Shown piece after piece: positions 8,815 through 17,763 of a stretch of DNA of 64,000 bases (within the stretch, counting starts at the first letter, position 1; each line of letters opens with the position of its first letter). A program made the position numbers and the translations under genes. The notes beneath the pieces were generated by a model. It saw only the letters and a list, made by a program, of their open reading frames with translations, ran no database searches and was not told where the DNA came from. Source of the stretch: Gracilimonas halophila (GTDB lineage Bacteria > Bacteroidota > Rhodothermia > Balneolales > Balneolaceae). The stretch covers positions 283,703 through 347,702 of the forward strand of contig NZ_JBHULI010000002.1 of NCBI RefSeq assembly GCF_042684365.1, given 5' to 3'.

Positions 8815-10092
8815 TTATTTGTTCTTTTTGTCTTTCTTTTCCTGCAATTCGCGGTACTTATCTTTGTCCATTTCGCTAATAGCCACTTTATCCTGTAAAA
8901 TATCAAATACTTTGTTTTCGCGAATGCTGCTTCTTAATTGTTCAAGCATTTGTGGCTGCTGAGCATAATACTGCTTCAATTGGTCTGTTGGCATGCCGTA
9001 TTGTGCAGCCTGACCAGCTAAATGCTCATCGATATCTTCGGGTTTTATTTCGATATCTTCAAATGTTTCTTGCAGTTTTTGACTGATGAACGACCACTTG
9101 GCTTCGCGTACAGCACGCTCCTTCATTCCAGCCTTATACTGCTCGGCATCAAAGCCTTCAGGAAGTTCGCCACCCTGCTTTTGCTTCAATTGATCTACAT
9201 ATGATCCCTGTATCTGTGCCACAAAGGTTTCAGGAACTTCGAAGTCGTGTGCTTCAACAAGGGCATCGGCTACGTCATTTTTAAAAAGGTCTTCGGCCGT
9301 TTGGTCATAGTATTCTTGCATGCGGCTCTTGATATAGCTCTTAAACTCGTCTTCGTTTGAAGCCTCTCCATTACTTTGAGATTTAATGACCTCTTCATTC
9401 AGTTCCGCTTTATGAAGTTTTTGAACTTTTTTAATAGTGATCTCCAGATCATCCTCATGATCACCATGAGGAATGGTCATTTCAACTACATCACCGGCTT
9501 TCTTGCCTTTAAGAGCCTTTAGAAAATCTTCAGCTTCGTCCTTGCGAAGGTCTATTTTTTGGTCTTTATCTTCATCACCGTGGTTCTTAGAAATAACATC
9601 CACGATCACCTGGGTTTCTTTTGAAGCAGGCTCGTCAACAATTTCCCAGTTTCCTTCGCGCTCAAGGGTGCGCTCTACTTCTTCTTCAACCTCATCGTCG
9701 GTAACGTCATGAACCATTTTGTTCACTTTGATCTTGGAAAGGTCTGAAATTTCAACTTCAGGCTTAGAACCGATCTTGAATTTCACTTCCAGTTCATCGT
9801 TTTCCCAATTGAAATCCAACATTTCAGTTTCACCAACGGGCTCGTATTCAGGTACTACTTCTTTCTCAAATACCTTTTGGACAATATTACTGATCTCTTC
9901 TTGTTCGATCTCTTTTCCAAAACGCTTTTTCACAAGTCCCATGGGCACTTTCCCTGGACGAAATCCGGGAAGCTGAATTTGGCTTTTATATTTTTTGTAA
10001 GCTTTGTCGAAGTCCTCTTGAAGATCTTCTCTTTTAGCTTTTAAGGTGACTTCTTTATCTACAGATGTGAGCTCTTCTACAGAAATATCCAC
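8815..10092 (-). CDS. tig: Trigger factor (ribosome-associated chaperone)
   Basis: A 425-residue chaperone that binds the ribosome exit tunnel and shields nascent chains. The ribosome-binding domain has the signature GFRPGKVPMGLVKKRFG (about residues 43-59). A divergent PPIase-like domain and a helical C-terminal domain follow, ending in a Lys/Asp-rich tail. It starts with GTG at 10092; no in-frame ATG lies nearby. It is the first gene of the tig-clpP-clpX operon and sits 67 bp downstream of tRNA-Leu on the same strand, so read-through from the tRNA promoter is possible. Confidence 0.97.
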   Translation of the reverse strand: MDISVEELTSVDKEVTLKAKREDLQEDFDKAYKKYKSQIQLPGFRPGKVPMGLVKKRFGKEIEQEEISNIVQKVFEKEVVPEYEPVGETEMLDFNWENDELEVKFKIGSKPEVEISDLSKIKVNKMVHDVTDDEVEEEVERTLEREGNWEIVDEPASKETQVIVDVISKNHGDEDKDQKIDLRKDEAEDFLKALKGKKAGDVVEMTIPHGDHEDDLEITIKKVQKLHKAELNEEVIKSQSNGEASNEDEFKSYIKSRMQEYYDQTAEDLFKNDVADALVEAHDFEVPETFVAQIQGSYVDQLKQKQGGELPEGFDAEQYKAGMKERAVREAKWSFISQKLQETFEDIEIKPEDIDEHLAGQAAQYGMPTDQLKQYYAQQPQMLEQLRSSIRENKVFDILQDKVAISEMDKDKYRELQEKKDKKNK

Positions 10093-10159
10093 GTGTTCTC
10101 CGCTTTAATTATGTGAATTCAATAAATGAACAGGATTTCAATTTTTATTAGGAAGGAAG

Positions 10160-10243
10160 TACGAGAGGGGGGACTCGAACCCCCACATCGGTTAAGATAC
10201 TAGATCCTAAATCTAGCGCGTCTACCAATTCCGCCACTCTCGC
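10160..10243 (-). tRNA. tRNA-Leu (anticodon UAG)
   Basis: The 84-nt minus-strand sequence folds as a class II tRNA. The acceptor stem is GCGAGAG with CTCTCGT (a G-U closing pair) and A73. The anticodon stem CTAGA/TCTAG encloses the loop TTTAGGA with anticodon TAG, a long variable arm is present, and the T arm is GGGGGTTCGAGTCCCCC. CCA is not encoded. UAG plus the long variable arm specify leucine. Confidence 0.95.
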
Positions 10244-10258
10244 AAAATTCAGAGCTTG

Positions 10259-10294
10259 CAAAGATAAGAGTTTAAACTTCTGAATTCAACCAAA
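10259..10294 (-). promoter_or_regulatory. Bacteroidetes-type promoter for tRNA-Leu
   Basis: On the minus strand, TTG (10287-10289) and TATCTTTG (10259-10266) are 20 bases apart, matching the TTG-N19/20-TAnnTTTG form used by the primary sigma factor in Bacteroidetes. It sits 16 bases before the tRNA. This was found by eye; no start site has been mapped. Confidence 0.6.
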
Positions 10295-10397
10295 TTGACA
10301 CAGAAAGTGCTGCAATAACAGATCTTAATACTTTGAGACAGATCGGGAGCAAAAAACAAGTGGATATTGGACCTTGAAATGTTGAATTTTAGTCATC

Positions 10398-10739
10398 ATG
10401 TATAAAAACCTTCGCCTTCTTTACGTTACTACTTCCAATAAAAAAGAAGCCCAAAAAATAGGCAGGGCATTAATAGAACAGAATCTTGCCGCCTGTGCAA
10501 ATATTATTGATGGAATGGAATCTATCTATAAGTGGGAAGGAAAGATACAGGAAGACAATGAGTGTGTGCTTCTGATAAAAACCCATTATTCAAGAGTGCA
10601 AAAAGTAACTCGTCTCATCAAGGAAATGCACAGTTATGAAGTACCTTGTGTTATATCTCTCACCCTTACGGAAGATGAGGGAAATGAAGAGTACCTGAAT
10701 TGGATTGAAAATAGCTCAAAACAACCCTTTGAGCTTTAG
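10398..10739 (+). CDS. cutA: Divalent-cation tolerance protein CutA
   Basis: A 113-residue protein of the CutA1 family, which forms stable trimers with a ferredoxin-like fold. Family features are the start LLYVTTSNKKEAQKIGRALI, the ACANII segment, the YKWEGKIQEDNECVLLIKT block and the SYEVPCVISL strand near residue 80. It was linked to copper tolerance in E. coli, but its molecular role is unsettled. The gene stands alone on the plus strand and converges with the ELWxxDGT gene, leaving only 6 bp between stops. Confidence 0.95.
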   Translation: MYKNLRLLYVTTSNKKEAQKIGRALIEQNLAACANIIDGMESIYKWEGKIQEDNECVLLIKTHYSRVQKVTRLIKEMHSYEVPCVISLTLTEDEGNEEYLNWIENSSKQPFEL

Positions 10740-10745
10740 GGTATT

Positions 10746-11471
10746 TTATTTCAATAAGGTCATTTTATTGGTCTCAACCTTTCCTCCGGCTTCCAGCCGA
10801 TAAAAGTAGACGCCACTCGATAAATTGTGGGCCTCAAACGTTACGTTGTAGGTTCCTGCCGATTGCCTTGTATTTACCAGGGTTAAGACCTTTTGCCCAA
10901 CTATATTGTAGACGTCGAGTAATACATCTGTTGCTTCCGGAATAGAATAGCGGATGTTTGTTGTTGGATTAAAGGGGTGTGGATATGCTTGCTTCAGCTC
11001 AAAGGAACCGGGTGTTTCTTCAGCCTCAGTAAAAACACCCAGATCATTGCCGGGGTTTTCCACAATGGTGAATTCACTGAATGACTGAATGCCTGCAGCA
11101 CATAGATATTCTTCACTGTTACCAACCTGTGCAGCTAATAATTCCCAATCTGACTGTGGATCTGTTCTTTTAATAATGTCCAGGTTATCCAGATCCGGTG
11201 AGTCAAGGTTAACTTTACTCAGGGACAGGCAAAGGGTTGCCTCAAACGAGCTTGATGTTTGAGTTTCAAGTTTCCAGACACGATTTGCTCCCAGTGTAAG
11301 AGAATCGGAAATTTGGAGATAGTCCGGATCTATATTGCTATAAAGAAATGCCTGAAGCTGTAATGAATCTGTAAAATTTGGGAAGCTTACGGTGGCTCCG
11401 TAATCAGGGAATTCAGCGGTAAGTGAGGTGTCTTTGATCTGGTAATTCCGCTGAGGGATCCCGGTTGTCAT
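10746..11471 (-). pseudogene. 3' part of a split ELWxxDGT/T9SS protein: T9SS type A sorting domain
   Basis: This 241-codon frame is the C-terminal part of the gene at 11499-12746, cut off by one in-frame TAA (11499-11501). Reading through that codon, the frame continues with GDSLGREIWMTTGIP, a degenerate ELWxxDGT repeat. The last 85 residues form a T9SS type A sorting domain: YPHPFNPTTNIRYSIPE, then VYNIVGQKVLTL, then LSSGVYFYRLEAGG and a basic end. That domain directs a secreted protein through T9SS. The piece has no signal peptide, so it could not be exported if made alone from the internal ATG at 11471. It is called a broken-gene fragment unless the stop is a sequencing error or is read through. 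Confidence 0.8.
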
Positions 11472-11498
11472 CCAGATCTCTCTTCCGAGGGAATCACC

Positions 11499-12746
11499 TT
11501 ATGTTGTAAAGTATAATTTTCCATTAAGTACCCTAAGGTCCTCCGGGTCAGAGTCATCAGGTTCGCCACGGTCAATACCTGTTCTCAGGTTGGCTACATA
11601 CATGGTTCCTTCCTGCGTGCCGTCAGTCATCCAAAGTTCGCGGCCTGATACATTGGCCTGTCCGTAGTCTTCATCCGTTGCTGCAAAATAAATATGATCA
11701 TTAAAAAGGGCAGCAAAATCTGTGTGATGATAATCAAATAGGGAAAACAGACCCTCTACCGCCACTTCCGTTCCGGCATGGGTACCATCGGTTTTCCATA
11801 ATGTATAAGTACTGAAAAAATAGATATGGCCATTGTATCTAAATAGTTTATTGCTCAGATCAGAACCATCTTCAATTACATAATTTCCTTCAGCCATATC
11901 AATAACAACAGTTGTGCCTGTGGGCGTACCATCACTTTTCCAAAGCTTGGTGCCGGAAATAAAATACCAGTTTCCATTATATTCAATGGGCTCTTGATGG
12001 ATGAATACGTCTTCTTCCTCCAGAAATTTTACTGTTCCCTCTTCTGTGCCATCGGTAGTATATAAATAATGTTTGGAGACAGAGTCGCTTTCAGCTTTGA
12101 ATAGTACGGTTCTGTTGATAGAGGCAAAGTTTGTGGGGGAGCTATCATATTCTATATCCGGATGGTCTTCATAGGTGCCCGGAAAGATATCCTTGATCAT
12201 ATAGGTTCCACCCGATGTACCATCCGATACCCATAGTTCTTCTCCGTTATTGGCATCCGGATAGCTGCCATCTTCAGCAGGGAAGTATGCCTTTCCATTC
12301 ATTACTCCAAAATGTTCTGCTTCGGAGTACCCGTCATCAGGGTTTATATCTTCAATGAGTTGAGTGCCGGAGAAAGTACCGTCTGAGATATAAGGTTCAC
12401 GTCCCATTTCATCGGTTACGGCTGTAAAAATGATCTTATTCCCAAGAGGGGTAACATCTTCAATATCCGGAAAATCATGAGGAGGGGCTATATCACTGAT
12501 CTTTTGAGTTCCTTCCGGGGTTCCATCGGTAATAAAAAGCTCTCCTTCATCTTCATCACTTACATCCGCTACAAAATACATAACAGAATCAATTACCGTC
12601 ATATATTCGATATCACTATCATAATTACCGGGGTAGATATCCTTTAAAACCGTGGTTTGAGCAATGAGAGGAGTGGTTGAAAAAGCAAGGCTGATCGTTA
12701 GTATTGTTACCTGTAGAAATTTAGATTCTTTTATTAGAAGGCTCAT
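11499..12746 (-). pseudogene. 5' part of a split ELWxxDGT-repeat secreted protein
   Basis: A 415-residue frame with a signal peptide (about 1-30, ending PLIAQ) and at least seven ELWxxDGT-type repeats, for example ELFITDGTPEGT, ELWVSDGTSGGT, LWKSDGTPTGT, LWKTDGTHAGT and ELWMTDGTQEGT, spaced about 45-60 residues apart. These repeats are thought to build a beta-propeller-like surface protein. The frame ends at TAA 11499-11501, and the same frame goes on for 250 codons into a T9SS sorting domain, giving an intact gene of about 666 residues. Without the sorting domain the product would probably be stranded in the periplasm. The function is unknown. Confidence 0.8.
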
Positions 12747-12896
12747 AGAGAGATAGAATTCAGTTTTTACTATTAGATACGAAACAGGAAGTGGAAATAG
12801 ATCATATCTGCCGGAGGCAGGTTAATGCTTGGATAAATTTCTTTTTTGATAACATGGTTAATACCAATTTTTCTATTTTGGAAAGAAAAAGCAGCC

Positions 12897-13655
12897 ATGG
12901 TTTTATTAAAAGAGCGCATATCAGATCATATTTTGTGGGTTAAAATAAACCGTCCAGAAGCCCTTAACGCCATTGATTTTGAGGTGATGGAGCAGCTGGA
13001 GGAAATGGTGGGAGAGGTGGAAAAAGATGAGAGTATCCGGGTGCTGATTCTAAGTGGAGCCGGTGAAAAGTTTTTCATTTCCGGAGGCGATCTGAAGAAA
13101 TTTCACACCATAAAATCTAAAGAAAAAGCCGTGTATAAAGCGAAACGCATGCAGCGGCTGTTAAGCAGAATTGAACAACTTCCCTGCTGGACCATCGCTC
13201 ACATCAATGGGGATGCATATGGTGGAGGCATAGAACTGATGCTGTCTTTTGATTTCAGGTTATCAGTTTCCGGCGCAAAATTTGGTTTTACCCAAGGCCG
13301 TTTTTATCTGGTACCCGGCTGGGGCGGCTTGACTCGATTGGTAGAAAAAGTTGGTCGGGCAAAAGCCCTTCAGTGGCTGGGTAAATCAGAGGTGAATTCA
13401 GCAAATAATGTATTAGCGCATGGACTGATCGAACACATTCTAAGAGGCGATAATCCACAAGAAGAAACATTGGAATGGGCAGAAACACTCACCAAAAATG
13501 ATCGGGAATTCATCCATATCCTTAAAGAGGGGGCTATGCGATTTACATCTCACCGGGAAGAAGCCTTAGAAGCAGAAGTAGATCCCTTTTCTAAGCTTTG
13601 GGTAGATAAGCAACATATAGACCGTGTGGACGCTTTTATGAATAAAAAGAAATAA
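12897..13655 (+). CDS. Enoyl-CoA hydratase/isomerase family protein
   Basis: A 252-residue crotonase-fold protein. The start is the ATG at 12897, preceded by GGAAAG; an upstream TTG in the same frame adds an unlikely hydrophobic leader. The CoA-binding and oxyanion-hole segments are visible: LSGAGEKFFISGGDLKKF and INGDAYGGGIELMLSFDFRL. The second catalytic region reads GFTQGRFYLVPGWGGLTRL, where hydratases usually have a Glu pair, so the reaction (hydratase, isomerase or decarboxylase) is open. The DUF2784 gene follows 12 bp later and may be co-transcribed. Confidence 0.88.
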   Translation: MVLLKERISDHILWVKINRPEALNAIDFEVMEQLEEMVGEVEKDESIRVLILSGAGEKFFISGGDLKKFHTIKSKEKAVYKAKRMQRLLSRIEQLPCWTIAHINGDAYGGGIELMLSFDFRLSVSGAKFGFTQGRFYLVPGWGGLTRLVEKVGRAKALQWLGKSEVNSANNVLAHGLIEHILRGDNPQEETLEWAETLTKNDREFIHILKEGAMRFTSHREEALEAEVDPFSKLWVDKQHIDRVDAFMNKKK

Positions 13656-13667
13656 CATTTTTGAACA

Positions 13668-14066
13668 ATGGACGACCAAACCACATTGCTGATCTTTGAT
13701 TATGCCTTTGTGGCATTTCACTTTTCTCTTGTCGTGTTCATTTTAACGGGCTGGATCTGGAAGAAAACCCGAAGACTTCATTTGTATGTAATTTCTGCTA
13801 CCATATTTTCCTGGGTGGGATTGGGGGCTATTTATGGATTGGGATATTGCCCTTGCACCGATTGGCACTGGCAGGTTAAAAGAGCGTTGGGAGAAACCGG
13901 GCTTCCGGCTTCTTATATCAAATATTACCTTGATCAGGTATTTGGTTTTTCATGGGAGCCTTTTACGGTAGATGTCTTGGTGGCCGTTTTGGGGATAGGG
14001 GCGTTTTTGGTTTCAGTAATCATGAATTTCAGGGATTGGCAGACACAAAAAACCGGTAGGGAATAG
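13668..14066 (+). CDS. DUF2784-type small membrane protein
   Basis: A 132-residue protein with about four predicted membrane helices. It carries the motif YGLGYCPCTDWHWQVKRALG around residues 62-81, which I recognise as the core of the DUF2784 family. No biochemical role is known to me. The Cys-Pro-Cys and the following Asp-Trp-His are the most conserved-looking residues and might bind a metal or heme, but that is speculation. It lies 12 bp after the enoyl-CoA hydratase gene. A hairpin that terminates the opposite strand overlaps its last codons. Confidence 0.75.
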   Translation: MDDQTTLLIFDYAFVAFHFSLVVFILTGWIWKKTRRLHLYVISATIFSWVGLGAIYGLGYCPCTDWHWQVKRALGETGLPASYIKYYLDQVFGFSWEPFTVDVLVAVLGIGAFLVSVIMNFRDWQTQKTGRE

Positions 14067-14081
14067 ATATTCCCACCGGTT
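14045..14081 (-). terminator. Intrinsic terminator for the DUF2911 gene, overlapping the convergent gene end
   Basis: On the minus strand the stem AACCGGTGGGAA / TTCCCTACCGGTT (14070-14081 with 14051-14063, one bulge) is followed by a T run at 14045-14050. It lies 27 bp after the DUF2911 stop, and its arms include the last codons and stop of the convergent DUF2784 gene. On the plus strand it lacks a T tract. Confidence 0.8.
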
Positions 14082-14107
14082 ATAAGTTAACATGCGTTCT
14101 TATTTGA

Positions 14108-15244
14108 TCAGTCGATCATAAAATCAGATGAATAAATGGTGTTTCCCCAGATCAGGTTAATTCGACCGCCTTCATCGGTTTCATCAATGGTGATGGTAAA
14201 GGCTTCGACGGTATCATCCCGGGTTGTAACCTCCATTGGTACACGACCCAAGTCTCGGGATTCATCATAGGAAGTACCGTTTTGCCCGGTTTGGCTGTTA
14301 ATGATGAGCATACCGCCATCAGACTCCGGTATGGAAAATAGAGTATATTCTCCGGCCGGCACTTCAAGATCGCCGAACATCAGATCGTTAGAAGTGGAAA
14401 AATGGGTTGCACGGTTAGCGCCGGTTCTCCAGACTTCACCGTAGGGAACAATACCACCAAATAAATCACGGCCGCGTTTTTGTGGTGAACCGAATTCAAT
14501 GGTGAAATCAGTTCCTTTAAATGAATACTCAGCACTGGCGGCACCGGAAAGCTGGCCAATAGGATTACTGGCAAACCTTGTACTCAGGGCATCCATGTCT
14601 AAATCATTAACACGATCTACTTTTAATTTTCTGGTAGTGAGTCCGGCATCTAAATGTTCAAGATTTCCGTTCTCATCCACATTCCCCCCCATCACTCCGC
14701 GGAACGGATGACGGATGGTCATAGAGTCGCCTTCAATGGCTGCAATAATGAAATTGGAGAGTCGGTTTCCGGTTAATAAAGGTTGGTTGACAGTATCCTG
14801 TCCGGCTTCAACGGCATTGTTAAACGCGATCTCAAAAGGCCAGTGTACCATATCGATGAATGGAAGAACACCCGGTTGGTATGGGGCTTTGTAGCTTCGT
14901 GGATTTTCATCGTCTGTCACCTGTACCATTAGGCTGTCGCCTTCTCTGACGACAGTCTGAACAACAGCGCCTTCACCTGCAAATCCGGTTGATGGCGGAA
15001 AATCGGTGCGGGCCATTTCCTGTATGCCACCGGTCTCATCCCACTTCAATAGATAGGTGGAGAAACGGGTTTCCGGACTTCGTAAGATCACATTAGCGGT
15101 TATACTGGTGTCAGTTTTTTCGAATTGCTCAACAGCTAAGGTATCGCTGCCGAGTAAAGTTACAAATGCAGTCTGATTAGAATCGGAGGTGCTGCATGCA
15201 GCAAAAACTGCGGCTATAAATATCGTGATAACTATATTTCTCAT
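14108..15244 (-). CDS. DUF2911-domain lipoprotein
   Basis: A 378-residue exported lipoprotein: signal MRNIVITIFIAAVFAAC with a lipobox at Cys16. The C-terminal half (from about residue 230) is a DUF2911 domain with the hallmark segments KRGRDLFGGIVPYGEVWRTG, then ANRATHFSTSNDLMFGDLEV and PAGEYTLFSIP. The first 220 residues form a separate beta-rich region common in longer members. The family is widespread in Bacteroidota and has no assigned reaction. It is transcribed alone, between a terminator on its 3' side and the DsbA-like gene upstream. Confidence 0.85.
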   Translation of the reverse strand: MRNIVITIFIAAVFAACSTSDSNQTAFVTLLGSDTLAVEQFEKTDTSITANVILRSPETRFSTYLLKWDETGGIQEMARTDFPPSTGFAGEGAVVQTVVREGDSLMVQVTDDENPRSYKAPYQPGVLPFIDMVHWPFEIAFNNAVEAGQDTVNQPLLTGNRLSNFIIAAIEGDSMTIRHPFRGVMGGNVDENGNLEHLDAGLTTRKLKVDRVNDLDMDALSTRFASNPIGQLSGAASAEYSFKGTDFTIEFGSPQKRGRDLFGGIVPYGEVWRTGANRATHFSTSNDLMFGDLEVPAGEYTLFSIPESDGGMLIINSQTGQNGTSYDESRDLGRVPMEVTTRDDTVEAFTITIDETDEGGRINLIWGNTIYSSDFMID

Positions 15245-15333
15245 AATACCATGAATGATTTTGAGTTGAAGTTAAAATCTATTTTAAAATCTTGGAACCC
15301 CCAAATAACCGGGATTAAAGTTTGCAAATGGGA

Positions 15334-15969
15334 TCACTCAGAAGCGATCTTGGATAGGGCTTCAACAAAAACTTCTACAGGCTGAGCGCCGGAAAGGCCG
15401 TATTTCCCATTGATATAAAAGAATGGAACACCTTGCACTCCCAAGCTATGGGCTTCTTCGACATCTTTCACAACGTTATTGGAATAGGAGTTATCCTCTA
15501 ATGCTTGTCTCGCCTTTTGCACATCCATTCCGACATTTTCCGCTATTTCAACCAACGCATCTGTTTTGCCCACATGTTTGCCTTCACTGAAATAGGCGGA
15601 AAGTAACGCTTCCTTCATTTCATTTTGTTTGCCTACCTCTTTTGCTAGATGAATAAGCTGGTGCGCATTAAAAGTGTTGGTTGGTATGAGGCTGTCCATA
15701 TCAAATTCGAGCCCAACATTAGATGCCATATTTACCATATTGGCATTCATTTGTTGTGCCCAATCACGATCCCGTCCATATTTTTTGGCGAGAGTGTCAT
15801 AGATATCGAGGTCAGAATCGATCGGTGCATTGGGGTCGAGTTCAAAGCTTTTCCAGGTGATATCCACCTCAAGATCAGGAAGTTGTTCGAGCGCTTGCTC
15901 TAAATGTCGTTTCCCGATATAACAAAAGGGACAGGCAACGTCTGACCAAATTTCAATATTCATAGCCAT
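15334..15969 (-). CDS. DsbA-family (FrnE-like) thiol oxidoreductase
   Basis: A 211-residue thioredoxin-fold protein with the redox motif CPFC at residues 13-16, a long helical insertion, and the cis-Pro segment GVQGVPFFYING near residue 180. It lacks a signal peptide, so it is probably cytoplasmic, as FrnE/YwbO-type members are. Those are linked to polyketide work or oxidative stress; the substrate here is unknown. Either Met1 or Met3 could be the true start. The MFS gene downstream begins a separate unit about 50 bp away on the same strand. Confidence 0.88.
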   Translation of the reverse strand: MAMNIEIWSDVACPFCYIGKRHLEQALEQLPDLEVDITWKSFELDPNAPIDSDLDIYDTLAKKYGRDRDWAQQMNANMVNMASNVGLEFDMDSLIPTNTFNAHQLIHLAKEVGKQNEMKEALLSAYFSEGKHVGKTDALVEIAENVGMDVQKARQALEDNSYSNNVVKDVEEAHSLGVQGVPFFYINGKYGLSGAQPVEVFVEALSKIASE

Positions 15970-16020
15970 ATAGAAGTTCTTTGATTGTAGTCATTAAAAC
16001 TCATTTCCGGATGAAAATGT

Positions 16021-17250
16021 TCACCTGAAATCAAGACCGGAAGAGACTTCATCTTTCAGCCCAACATATGCCAGTACAACACCGGCTATAACCGTGGAAA
16101 AAGCTATTAGTAAGATGCTTTCCATGGCTATATTGTTATCAAGCATCCATCCCATTAAGAACGGACTCATAGCGGTACCGAAAACCATTATAGAAGCAAA
16201 CAAGGAGCGTACCGTTCCGATCATTTCTTCTCCGTAAAGCTCTGCGTAGAGTGCAGATTTTGTAGTGCTTCCAAATCCAAGTGTAATACCTACCAAGGCC
16301 ATATACAGGAAGGCAGACCATATTCCTGGATGATAAAAAGCCAAGATCAACCCGGCTCCTAACGGAATAATGTAAAAGGGAAAGACCGATGCAGCACTGA
16401 ATTTGTCAATGACCGGACCGATTCCAAGAGAGCTAACAATTCGCGCTATCGCAAAGAAAATAAAGGCGGAAGCGATGATAGCAGCAGACCACCCCAATTG
16501 TTCCGCTATGGATACCTGGTAGAGAAACAAAGCTGTAGCCCAGAATGGCGGGATCAGGATAGCGGGTAAGATCAACCAGAATCTGCGATTATTTATGATC
16601 TGAAAGTAGGAACCGGAAGAGTCTTCAGATTCAGGCTTAGCTTTTTTTACCTGTTGATTGGAGTATTCGATCTCGGTTTTGTTTAATACATACAAGAGGA
16701 AAGGAATGAATATCAGCGCAATGGTTGCAGCAATTATACCCCAGGTTGTTCGCCAACTTGTAATAGCCAGTATGGCCGCAATCCCAACCGGAAGTATACC
16801 TTCCCCTATTGGATAGCCTAAACTTGAGATACTTAATGCCTTACCCCGCTGAAGTTTGAAGTATCGGGCCATTGCGGTTTCGGCAGTGTGACCGCTAAGC
16901 CCCTGACCGGCAATACGAAGCATTAAAATTCCTGCAAATAAAAACCCGATATGCCACGAAAAAGCCATGGTCAGAGCGGCGACCAATAATCCTCCCGCTA
17001 CGTACAAGCTATATTGCCTGATAGGAAGTACGTCTATCCACTTACCCAGGTAAGGCAGAATGGAAGCACTTGCTAAGGTAGCTGCGGAATAAATGGAGCC
17101 GAAAGCTGCATTGGACAGATCAAAATCGGCCAGAAAAAATGGGACAAACAATGAGATAAGAAAGGTTTGCCCAAAGCTGGAGAAAAAAGTAAATGAAAGT
17201 CCAAAGCTAAGGACTTTTCTCTCTTGTAAAACAAAGGTGAGGTAACTCAA
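16021..17250 (-). CDS. Major facilitator superfamily transporter
   Basis: A 409-residue protein with twelve hydrophobic segments split by a hydrophilic central loop (about residues 198-212, KKAKPESEDSSGS). Loop 2-3 carries a weak MFS motif (YLGKWIDVLPIRQYS), and a SSLGYPIGEGILP segment lies in the fifth helix. The substrate cannot be told. The frame opens with TTG at 17250 (residues MSYLTFVLQERK); there is no ATG before the first helix, so this start is accepted with some doubt. Confidence 0.82.
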   Translation of the reverse strand: MSYLTFVLQERKVLSFGLSFTFFSSFGQTFLISLFVPFFLADFDLSNAAFGSIYSAATLASASILPYLGKWIDVLPIRQYSLYVAGGLLVAALTMAFSWHIGFLFAGILMLRIAGQGLSGHTAETAMARYFKLQRGKALSISSLGYPIGEGILPVGIAAILAITSWRTTWGIIAATIALIFIPFLLYVLNKTEIEYSNQQVKKAKPESEDSSGSYFQIINNRRFWLILPAILIPPFWATALFLYQVSIAEQLGWSAAIIASAFIFFAIARIVSSLGIGPVIDKFSAASVFPFYIIPLGAGLILAFYHPGIWSAFLYMALVGITLGFGSTTKSALYAELYGEEMIGTVRSLFASIMVFGTAMSPFLMGWMLDNNIAMESILLIAFSTVIAGVVLAYVGLKDEVSSGLDFR

Positions 17251-17373
17251 AAAATGATACTGTTCGGATTGTGATTTTAACGATCTCTAAAATACCGTTA
17301 TTCCGAACGAAGCGATACTCGAAAATTAATGTATTACTCTATCTGAAGTATAAAAGTTGTCTATGTTTTGAAG

Positions 17374-17763
17374 CTATTTAAGGAGCTTTTTAAGAGCCTC
17401 TATATTTACCGGCTTTTGGATGAAGTCCGATACTTTTTGATTCCATTCAATTTTATAGAGCTCCTCGTTATTATCATTTACTCTTGAGCTGATCACATAG
17501 ATCTCGATTTCTTTTTCGATCTTATCTCGTACTTTTTGAAAAGCATGCAGAAAGTCCCAACCGTTCATTTCAGGCATATCGATATCAAGTAATATCATAT
17601 CAGGGAGAGCCTCATTATTCTCTGCCATTTTTGTGATGGCATCTAATGCCTTCCGCCCATTTTCAAAGGAACTAAGTTCATTTCCTGGAAGGTGACTTTT
17701 TATGATCTTTGAGATCCCATAGGTGTAAATTCTATCGTCATCAATTATACAGATGCTCTTCAT
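17374..17763 (-). CDS. Single-domain response regulator (CheY-like)
   Basis: A 129-residue receiver with no output domain. Acidic pocket residues lie in CIIDDDRIYTYG, the phospho-Asp is in DMILLDIDMPEMNGWDF, the switch Ser is in IYVISSRV, and the Lys is in FIQKPVN. It starts within the last codons of the upstream PAS kinase gene (4-bp overlap), so the two form a translationally coupled pair. With no effector domain it must act by protein contact or as a phosphorelay shuttle. Confidence 0.93.
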   Translation of the reverse strand: MKSICIIDDDRIYTYGISKIIKSHLPGNELSSFENGRKALDAITKMAENNEALPDMILLDIDMPEMNGWDFLHAFQKVRDKIEKEIEIYVISSRVNDNNEELYKIEWNQKVSDFIQKPVNIEALKKLLK

